From Icerya purchasi (taxonomy: Eukaryota > Arthropoda > Insecta > Hemiptera > Monophlebidae): 64,000 bases of DNA. The stretch lies in assembly GCA_039619475.1 (NCBI GenBank), contig CM077115.1:402476557-402540556 (forward strand), written 5' to 3'. How positions within the stretch are numbered: the first letter of the stretch is position 1; the number at the start of each line of letters is the position of its first letter. The notes beneath the pieces were generated by a model. That model saw only the letters and a list, made by a program, of their open reading frames with translations. It made no database searches and was not told the DNA's origin. Below are positions 56,751-64,000 of the stretch, piece after piece. The position numbers and the translations under genes are program-made.

Positions 56751-58857
56751 AACGATGGAAAAGATGGTGAACAGGCGACTTCTGCATTTCCTTGAAGCAA
56801 ACGCTGTCCTATCACCAACTCAAGCTGGAGGCCGAAAATCAAAGTCAACCATTAATCATTTATTGAGCCTTCAAAGACAAATTGTATCTGCCTTTCATCG
56901 TCGACACCACCTTTATGCAGTATTCTTCGATATGGAGAAGGCATTCGACCGCGTATCGAGGCAACACTTGCTTCGGGAATTAAAAGCGGTCGGGGTGGGC
57001 GGTAAGCTGGGGCGATACATTCACAACTATCTGAGCGATAGATGGATTCAAATCCGAATTGGCTCCTCGATATCGAGAAAAGTTCCAATAGAGAACGGGG
57101 TACCTCAAGGTTCCGCCTTAAGTGCTACCCTGTTTATCCTCTATATAAACGATATTGTTGACTGCATCAGGCCTCCAGTAAGTGCTCGCCTATATATAGA
57201 TGATCTAAACATATCCGTAGCATCTAACATCCCTTCCTTGGCCCAGTCTATCCTGCAAAATACAATTAATAGATTGCAGCAATGGTCAGGAAAGAATGGA
57301 CTGGATTTCTCGTCTCAGAAGTCTCAATACGTTGTGTTCCATAGAGGTCGTCCTGTTCAGAATCCGCCATCACTACAAGTGAACAATAGTCCAATTCCTT
57401 ATAAAACAACAGCAACTTTCCTAGGCATCTTGATGGACGCCAACCTGACGTGGAAGCCCTTTATATCTGATTTAAAAACTAAATCCCTTCAGTCTTTAAG
57501 GGTAATCAAGTTGTTGTCAAATCCCAAATTTAATGTTCAGCCAAAGTTTCTCTTAAATATTTATAAAGCACTGGTCCTCAGCAAAATCAATTATGGGAGT
57601 CAGGTGTACTCGTCAGCGAGTGGTTCCCTGTTAAAAACACTTGACCCAATCCATAACGCCGCTATTCGCATGATACTTGGCGCCCATCGTACATCTCCAG
57701 CTAAAAGCCTATGTTCGTTAGCTGGTATACCACCGTTGTCTTACAACAGAAAGTTCTTCACTTATCGCGATATGCTTTCATGGGCTGCGGAGAATCATTG
57801 CGACGTAACTACGGAGCCTGACTTTCCCAAGGATTACCTACCTGAAGTCAATGCAATCTTGTTGCAAAATAACATAAAGCCCAACTTAACACCCAGAACG
57901 GACTTTTCAAAATTACCCCCACCCTGGGCTTCTTTTCAGGTAGAAGCTATCACAACTCTCACTGATAATAATCACCCACCGGCGCTGCGAGGGCACAGGG
58001 CGCTAAATATTATTAATAAATATACCACGTTCTCGAAAGCATACACTGATGGATCCAAAGCTAATGAGTCCAAGGCTGTCCCAGCTGCATGCGCTTTCGA
58101 AATTGACGGAATCGCAGAGGGCATGCGGTTGAACAACGTTGTATCCATTGCGGAAGCCGAAATGTATGCTGTGTTGTTTTGTCTTCAGGCATACTTAGAA
58201 CTGAGATCCCAACCGCTCGGAATCTTACTGGTGACTGATTCCTTGCAGTCCATACGTGCTTTGCAGTCAGATCACCCGGAATCACCAATGGTCCTAGAAG
58301 TCCTGGCTATCTTATACCAGCTGAGCCGAAGGGGATGCCGAGTTGTTTTTTTATGGGTCCCCAGTCATGCCGGTGTTCCGGGGAATGAGCGGGTTTACCT
58401 GGTCGCTCGGTCATTCATGATGTACCCAATGCCGTTATTTGCTTTTGGTCCATTATCTCTGAGAGGTTTCCTGTCAGATAAGGTCTTCGCACAGTGGAGT
58501 CATGACTGGATGTCTCAGTCGACCTTCCTCAGTGAACTGAAGCCTACGACGGAGCCATGGTGGCCTCCAGTCGGAACAGAACGCAAAGTGTTTTCGGCAA
58601 TCAATCGCCTGAGAACGGGACATACGTTCTTTTCCCACGACTATATCCTCAAACAAGCCCCAAAGCCAAGTACCTGCCCACTTTGTTCTACCGATGAATA
58701 CCCGTCAGTTTTGCATATCTTGCTGAAATGCACACGTCTAAATGGGTTACGGCGAGGCCAGATCACATCGATTGAAGACATCCTCTCAAATACCCCTACT
58801 GCTTTGAACAATCTTATGACTTTCGTTCAGGCTAGCGAGCTAAGGAGTCTGTTTTAA
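56719..58857 (+). pseudogene. LINE ORF2 part 3: reverse transcriptase, RNase H, Cys/His tail
   Basis: The frame resumes with SLLSVLSKTMEKMVNRRL. Numbering from the internal Met at 56,731, the reverse transcriptase motifs are AVFFDMEKAFDRV (63-75), NGVPQGSALSATLF (122-135) and LYIDDLNIS (154-162). Most relatives have Y/F-A-D-D rather than YIDD, but both Asp are kept. ATFLGILMDANLTW follows. RNase H shows TDGSK (Asp440), AEAEMYA (Glu477), LLVTDSLQS (Asp503) and VPSHAGVPGNER (His546). The expected last Asp is Tyr556 (TAC for GAC). The tail CPLCSTDEYPSVLHILLKC (about 649-667) is a CCHC-like zinc site. Except for the break at its 5' side, this 700-codon stretch is open. Confidence 0.92.
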
Positions 58858-58950
58858 ACGTGGGTCTACTCACTGCGATAACCTAGGTAGTTACATGCAG
58901 TGAGTGGTTTAGTACCCCTTCTTAAATTTAAATTTAAAAAAATAAGGAGG

Positions 58951-59465
58951 ATGAAAGGGAAATCGAATTTAAATCGCCGTCATTAACACTGACGGATACC
59001 TGTGAAGTGTTCAGTGCTTGTTGTAAGCTTCACAACATCAATGAAAACCCTTTGGTGTAATACTTTGGTTCATGCGACGGAAGAACTGAATAACTAAAAA
59101 AATTGAAGGAAATTTCGATTTATAACACTCAGCGTTATCTGTAATAAAATTAAATATCAATAGAAATTAACGGAAAACATTTTACAGCAATAATTCGTAT
59201 TATTTCGTCATTATAATAGTTGTTTCAAATGAAAATTAAAATATCGGCGAATATGCCGCAAAATTTTAAATATGTTTACCGTTTTTGCAAACTTTATTTG
59301 CGTGTTTAAGGCACAAATACTTTTTAATATTGTTAAACAAAAACATTTCGTCTATCTGTTTTTCTTCGAACTACACTCTCTGCACCTCTTCATGTCTGAT
59401 TGCTCCCGCCTATATTTTTAATTTGCCGCGTTTCAGTAATCAAAAAAAAAAAAAAAAAAGAAATG
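58951..59465. other. Non-coding DNA, no gene recognised
   Basis: Right flank of the LINE, ending in an A-run (about 59,443-59,459). The short frame at 59,285-59,473 is not recognised. Confidence 0.6.
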
Positions 59466-59489
59466 GTGTCTAGAGGAGGACACCCGGTA

Positions 59490-59905
59490 GGAACAAAGTT
59501 CCTTTCACCACTTTTTGGTAGATATACAAGTATAAAGTCATTCATGAAGTATAGGATAAAAAATGGCACACAGCATATAAATCCCGTATGAATTAGTTAA
59601 AACAAAAACGATAAATAAATCATCAGGCCCGTTGAAGTGTGGTAACGTCGCACAAAAAAACCGCGCCAATTTTCAAATTCAATAAAATGTACGCGTGTTT
59701 AGAACTGAGCTTATACAGCTGACCGCGCGCAATGCTTGCAGCTCGAATATCGATACTCGCTCGCATGCACACACACACTCACACCCGTATATAATAGAAA
59801 GAGAGTTGAAGGTCGCCTGGAGGACGACGCATAACGCTTTTTCGTTATCTCGCCATTTCTGCCAGTTTACTCCTACCGACAGGCCGCGTAAAACAACTTC
59901 GTTCC
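59490..59905 (+). mobile_element. Non-autonomous TIR element, GGAACGAA family, copy 2
   Basis: Starts GGAACAAAGTTCCTTTCAC and ends AAACAACTTCGTTCC. The 416-bp interior is collinear with 6,373-6,790, including AATTTTCAAATTCAATAAAA, GAGCTTATACAGCTGACCGC and CCCGTATATAATAGAAAGAG. It has a small internal (CA)n expansion near 59,769-59,782. Left of the TIR the shared sequence TCTAGAGGAGGACACCCGGT is preceded by a poly-A run. The 122-codon frame at 59,695-60,063 starts inside this repeat and is not a gene. Confidence 0.75.
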
Positions 59906-60094
59906 AGAAACGTCCAATATACGTGCCTTTAAATGTTGCGCGTTATTCATCATACGCTACTAGCAGTCATCGATATTATCGCAGCACACAATACGTTTCT
60001 ACAAACGTCTCTATTGACCCACGAAACGGTAAATGCTACTTGCCTTTTTTCCTCTTTAAGTAGACTTAAAATGAATGTCGAAATTTAGATAAAT

Positions 60095-60213
60095 ACCTGG
60101 AGAAGAGCTCGGAAAGTTAACGGCATTTATAAATAATTCAGTACGTCAAAAAGGCAGATTAAAAGTAATACGGTACGCGGACGACGTGTGTTTCGCTTCA
60201 CCACTTTCGGGGG
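60095..60213 (+). pseudogene. Short LINE reverse transcriptase relic
   Basis: The frame gives LTAFINNSVRQKGRLKVIRY followed by ADDVCFASPL. RxGRLKVIRYADDVC resembles reverse transcriptase motif C with the YADD box at 60,174-60,185. The AFINN segment upstream may be a remnant of the LF-x-x-x-I-N-x-I stretch of motif B. Nothing recognisable extends on either side, so it is a fragment of about 40 codons of unknown LINE group, distinct from the YIDD type at 57 kb. Confidence 0.55.
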
Positions 60214-61979
60214 GCTATAATGCTGCGGACCGTTGAATTTTCGTTTATACGTTATATTAAATTCAACCCGCAATGTCATAACGTAACGTCCGGCAAAATA
60301 TCGGCGTATTATTTTTAATAAATATATCCGCCTTTCACGGCCTAATAAATTATTTATAACATCGCAGATATAGCAAGATGGCTGAAGAAGAGATTTTGTT
60401 AACTAGAAAATACTCTTACGAAACTCCTTAGGCGGAGTAAAGCATTTTAGGCATTTTGAAAAACGCATAGAGAGGAAAAAAGCGAACAGGAGAAGGCGAA
60501 ATTCAGTCGTGATAAATAAAAAGAATCGAGCTTGCGGTGGAAAAAAAGCTAATTGTCTCGTAAGTGTAACAGTTTCAATTGGAGAAGCTGAATATATGTT
60601 TATCGTTTCTAAAGCTGAAAGAACAGAAAAAACCCGAAAAGAACAGAAAAAAACCGAAAAGAACAGAAAAGAACCCATGGTGACGCAACGGAGTTTAATA
60701 GCGGGCGAAAAAATACGAAAGGAACGTTTTATTTAAATGAGAAAAAAAAGGGGAAGCAGTTGCCGGCAACAGTTATATAGTCTCCGATTTTTGAATTTAT
60801 TTTTTTGTTTTTGTTTTTGTTTTTTAAAAAACAGTTCAGTTTGTGTTTACATTTTTTCTTTTGCACACATGCGCGAAAATCGAAAAGAAACTACTCGAGT
60901 GAGCGAGAGAGAGATAACGTGAAAATGGAAGGAAGAAAATATAAATTGCTTTTGTACAGCCACATTCGAAAGGGAAATTGACGAGTTTAGTATCATTCGC
61001 TCGCGATAATACGAATTTTAATAGAGTAGCGTTTTTGTCCTAATCCGCTGTTGACGGTGATAGTTCTGATAAATCGCTGTATGCTCTATTTTGTAGTATT
61101 TTTCGCGAAAAAATAACCATCTTAAAGCCGTTAACGCATTAAGAAGTTTTTAATCGTCGATAGGGCAACTTAATTACACATGTTACGATTCGCATCGATG
61201 AGAACGGTTTATTTACTTTACTGGCGCGTTTCTACGTACAAACAAAATTAATGACAGGAAATTGCGGTAAAAAGTAAACAAAAATCTTGGCAAGACTGTC
61301 TCTCTCTGTCTTCATTTCTTTGCATGCAGAAAGAAAAAGAATCCCTTTTTTTCTGGAGGAGCTGTGAAACAGAGGAACCGATTAAACATTAGCTGATAAA
61401 GTAGCAGCTCGTTTGCCAGGAATTGAATCTTATATTCCTGTCCGTGGCAAAAAATATTTCGCATTTAGCCGAATAGCCGAAAAATAATACTTCTTTTAAT
61501 CTCATTTAATCTTTAAATTAACTAATTATTTTTCCATTCCTGTTTTCTCGTATTTAAATTATACAAATTAACACTTATTACAGAAAATACCTAATACAAT
61601 TAACAAACCGACATATTTTGGAGTAACTGACTTCCCCATGAATATAGAATTAGTTAGTCCGAACATGTCTGTGAAACATATTACGTATTTTCTGTAAAAA
61701 ATGTTAATTTGTAAAATTTAAATATATTTAATCTTTAACTTTCAATTGAATTTTAATATTCGTTCAATGATGGCACTGTTAGATGCAAGTTGTACAAACT
61801 TTACAATATTTTTATCAATGCCTCCAATATATGTATATATTTTAAAAAATATTAAATATAAATCTAGACGTAATTAAAAGTTTTATGTCATTTAAGTTGT
61901 CGTTAACCTTTATTTCTATTATTTTCCCTGTCATTTCTGAGCTGAATCTTTTCAGCCAGAAACTATAAAATCAACAAAA

Positions 61980-62022
<43 letters not shown>

Positions 62023-62034
62023 TAAATATATTAA
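60214..62034. other. Non-coding DNA with short tandem repeat
   Basis: From about 60,617 to 60,676 an A-rich unit close to CGAAAAGAACAGAAAAAA is repeated three to four times. A (TA)n tract lies at 61,984-62,016. The open frames (60,509-60,736, 60,737-60,922 plus; 60,403-60,678 minus) are low-complexity and unrecognised. Confidence 0.6.
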
Positions 62035-62110
62035 TTGCAAAGTAATTCTTAGGTCGGCCTCCCATTAGAAAAAATGTCCCAATTTTATATAACGTTCGTT
62101 ATATTTTAAT
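62035..62110 (+). mobile_element. TTACAACG MITE family, truncated copy
   Basis: Begins TTGCAAAGTAATTCTTAGG after a (TA)n tract, a diverged family TIR, and continues with CCCATTAGAAAAAATGTCCC and AATTTTATATAACG. It breaks off at about 62,110, where the CTTCAAAAAAG sequence starts. Confidence 0.65.
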
Positions 62111-62112
62111 TT

Positions 62113-62165
62113 TTACTCACTTCAAAAAAGAAGGAGGTTATACGCGTATGTTTTTTTTTTTTTTC
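62113..62165 (-). repeat. End fragment related to the 3,461-3,828 element
   Basis: On the minus strand, A-run, CATACGCGTATAACCTCCTT, CTTTTTTGAAGTGAG. This parallels A-run, TACAGTCGAATTGAATACC, TCCTCCTTTTTTGAAGTCGG at the right end of the 3.46-kb element. It lies directly against the end of the GGAACGAA element, so the two families may share this outer module. Confidence 0.55.
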
Positions 62166-62550
62166 GGAACGAAGTTCTTTTACGCAGCTTGGCGGTAGGA
62201 GTAAACTGACAGAAATTGTCGAGGAACGAAAAAGCGTTATGTGTCCTTCAGGCGATCTTCACTCTTTTTCTCTTTCATTCTGTCTCTTTCTATTATATAC
62301 GGGTGAGTGTGTGTGTACGTGCGAATATCAAGATTCGAGCAGAAAGTATTGTGCGCGGTCAGCTGTATAAGCTCAATTCTAAATACATGTAAATTTTATA
62401 AAATTTGACAATTGGCGCGATTTTTTTTTTGTTTTTGTTGTTTTTCTTTTAGTTCATACGGGATGTATATAGTATCATTTTTTATCGTATACTTTATGAG
62501 AATGACTTTATACTTGTATATCTACCAAAAAGTGAAATAAACTTTGTTTC
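62166..62550 (-). mobile_element. Non-autonomous TIR element, GGAACGAA family, copy 3
   Basis: Inverted relative to copies 1 and 2. On the plus strand it runs from GGAACGAAGTTCTTTTACGC to the complement of GAAACAAAGTTTATTTCAC. The interior is collinear in reverse with the other copies (CTCTTTCTATTATATACGGG, GCGGTCAGCTGTATAAGCTC). Outside the right TIR the shared CCCGGTA block (here TACCGGG) and CTCTAGACGCCACTTC are kept, then poly-T. Confidence 0.75.
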
Positions 62551-63204
62551 TACCGGGTGTACCCCTCTAGACGCCACTTCTCTCATTTTTTTTTTTTTTT
62601 TTAAATCGCACATAGCTCATATTTATATATACCGATTTTACTGATTCTTTGTCTAAGAAAGAGTACCATTCAACTTAGGTACCATGTGAGTAATGATGAA
62701 AATCGGTGAACGTAAATTAAGTATTTGTCAAAAAATATGTAAAAACGCGATCTCTTTGGATAATTTTTTTTTTCTTATTATTTTTTATTAGTACAACAGA
62801 GGCGATTGACTTAAAATGCTATCAAACGCTTCAAACTTTTCTACATCTGTCGTTTCCGAACCAACAGGCGTATCACGTTAAAAATGTGGCAAATTATTCG
62901 TTAATGCACCACAGTTCGTCGTCCCGTTTTCGTTTCCGCAATTCACGTCTGCGTTCGGTGGCGGTTTTCATTTTTGGAAATATAAAGAATACACTTCATA
63001 TTACTGTGCAGGTGTTGATGAATAAGAAGCCCCACCATAATAGGAAGAAGCATGTAAAGACTATATATTGCTAATTTAATAATACCATTCGAACGCAAAA
63101 AAAAGTATTATTTATATGTGTTGTAGTATGTTAAGTTGTTTCGGTAGTTTAATAAAATTTATGGTATAAATTATTGGTTGTATATTTTTTTTTTTTATTA
63201 TATG
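62551..63204. other. Non-coding DNA, no gene recognised
   Basis: A poly-T run at about 62,587-62,602. No gene or known repeat recognised; the 62-codon frame at 62,886-63,074 is unremarkable. Confidence 0.5.
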
Positions 63205-63360
63205 AAATTAGGACACTTTTTTCGTTATAAAATTTAATGGGGCCAGCCTAAGAAATACGTTGTAAATTTTGATTATTTCATACAATGTATAGAAGAGAAA
63301 GAGGCAAAAATATAAGAAAGGCACAACAGCCTCTTGCAAGGCCAAAATGGCTGAGTATAT
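63205..63360 (+). mobile_element. TTACAACG MITE family, rearranged fragment plus core
   Basis: A short MITE end in reverse sense (AGCCTAAGAAATACGTTGTAA, 63,246-63,266) runs directly into the core (TTTTGATTATTTCATACAAT, ATAGAAGAGAAAGAGGCAAA, CACAACAGCCTCTTGCAAGG, GGCCAAAATGGC). The MITE interior is missing, so this copy keeps the core and one TIR only. A (TA)n tract follows. Confidence 0.65.
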
Positions 63361-64000
63361 ATATGGATATATATATATATGTGTGTACATACTTATATAT
63401 TTATGCGTACGTAGTTTCGTTTATCGTGAAATGCTTAAAAATTTAATTCCGATAGAAGAAGTTTATCCACTACGACGCATCGTGAGGATAATACACTTAA
63501 TTCGTTGCTTCGAGCGTTAGTTATACATAACTGATCGCACAAACGTTATCCGATGGTGTAGAAGAATATTCGAATTGTGCCTACCTTTTTCCAAAAAAAA
63601 GAGCTAGGCTAATTAGCGCCCCGATATCGTGCGCATTTTAAATCAATGACTCAATAAAACTCGGTTAATATTCTCATCGCAGGTATCAAAAATGTACAAA
63701 ATTATTTATCATAAAAACAAAAAAAAATATAAATGTCCTACGTTTTTATCTCCATCTGAAAAAAATTCTTTTACGATGCATTATCCGTGCTCTCTTCAAG
63801 TTCCGATACATCTCCTTCTTGCAAACTTAAAATCACTATAAAAGGACTGGCCACTTCTGGATTCCGAGTATAGCTCTACCGTATGGCTTCAAGATCACGC
63901 TGGGTAGCCTGATAACGTAAGAGTAAATTCGGCAACTAGAGGACACCGTATAAATTTCTATACCGAAAGATGCATCTCTCTTCCTATGAACGTCGGTAAT
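63361..64000. other. Non-coding DNA to window end
   Basis: Starts with a (TA)n/(TG)n run to about 63,383. No gene or known repeat recognised in the rest. Confidence 0.5.

Larger units (their letters stand above)
54146..58940 (+). mobile_element. I-like non-LTR retrotransposon, 5'-truncated, about 4.8 kb
   Basis: AATAAGGAGG occurs at 54,136-54,145 and 58,941-58,950, with similar bases after it (TGAAG versus ATGAAAG), and is read as the target-site duplication. Between them lie, in order, a partial ORF1, an AP-type endonuclease, a reverse transcriptase, RNase H and a Cys/His tail, the architecture of the I group. A TTTAAATTTAAAAAA tail precedes the right duplication. ORF1 has no ATG at its 5' end, so the insertion is truncated inside ORF1. 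ORF2 carries two frame breaks (about 55,410 and 56,720) and a changed RNase H residue, so it is inactive, but it is much less decayed than the relative at 49.6-51.4 kb. Confidence 0.9.

Noticed and set aside
59695..60063. 122-codon plus-strand frame
   Set aside because: Starts inside a GGAACGAA-family repeat and its other copies do not keep the frame.
60509..60736. Lys/Glu-rich 75-codon frame
   Set aside because: Built from a short A-rich tandem repeat; not protein-like.
1..64000. CRISPR arrays, bacterial operons, prophage or plasmid functions
   Set aside because: No regularly spaced repeats with unique spacers, no dense coding and no ribosome-binding sites; the composition and transposon families are those of animal nuclear DNA.

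Overview
This window looks like non-coding, repeat-rich nuclear DNA from an arthropod, most likely an insect. By eye it is about two-thirds A+T. It has many long poly-A/T runs and (TA)n, (GATA)n and (ACTTT)n tracts, and no bacterial-style gene packing. The recognisable coding matter belongs to animal transposon families: I-like, R1-like, jockey-like and RTE-like LINEs, mariner, pogo/Tigger, hAT and Helitron. The insect order cannot be fixed from the sequence. No complete host gene, rRNA or canonical tRNA was found. One possible host element is a very short minus-strand first coding exon with a good splice donor (23,190-23,234), offered only as a candidate.

Layout. 1-10 kb: anonymous AT-rich DNA, a diverged tandem duplication (2.76-3.33 kb), a short terminal-inverted-repeat (TIR) element (3.46-3.83 kb), a Helitron-type 3' end (4.09 kb), a 418-bp TIR element (6.37-6.79 kb) and a hAT-like MITE relic (7.5-8.0 kb). 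9.6-10.4 kb: 5'-truncated tail of an RNase H-bearing LINE, here called LINE-B. 10-18 kb: dispersed repeat pairs and a family of about 240-290 bp MITE-like units with the 17-bp TIR TTACAACGTAATTCTTA. Two inverted copies form a large palindrome at 17.30-17.97 kb. 20.8-22.0 kb: second LINE-B tail. 24.3-24.9 kb: mariner-like element with long inverted repeats and an internally deleted transposase. 26.9-28.4 kb: AT-rich R1-like LINE pseudogene. 29-37 kb: hAT-like MITE, tRNA-like SINE head, RTE-like LINE tail, internally deleted hAT element, third LINE-B tail. 37-42.8 kb: nothing recognised. 44.3-45.5 kb: fourth LINE-B tail, split by a 547-bp insertion with a 12-bp target duplication. 45.86-47.16 kb: complete-ended 1.3-kb Helitron. 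47.9-48.3 kb: jockey-like relic on the minus strand. 49.6-51.4 kb: badly decayed I-like LINE. 53.28-53.62 kb: pogo/Tigger transposase relic. 54.15-58.94 kb: the best-preserved element, a 5'-truncated I-like LINE of about 4.8 kb with ORF1, endonuclease, reverse transcriptase, RNase H and a zinc-binding tail, broken by two frameshifts. 59.5-63.4 kb: two more copies of the 6.37-kb TIR family and partial copies of the 17-kb MITE family.

How the parts relate. These are layers of mobile-element insertions, not a pathway or operon. Most coding elements are dead through frameshifts, stops or truncation, and the short TIR elements and the Helitron would depend on enzymes encoded elsewhere. The least decayed insertions are the 54-58.9 kb LINE, the 547-bp insertion and the 1.3-kb Helitron, whose boundaries can still be read. 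I found no convincing sign of a new multi-gene system. The most unusual structures are the palindromic MITE composite and the insertion with internal inverted repeats. All identifications are from reading motifs by eye; no database search was run.
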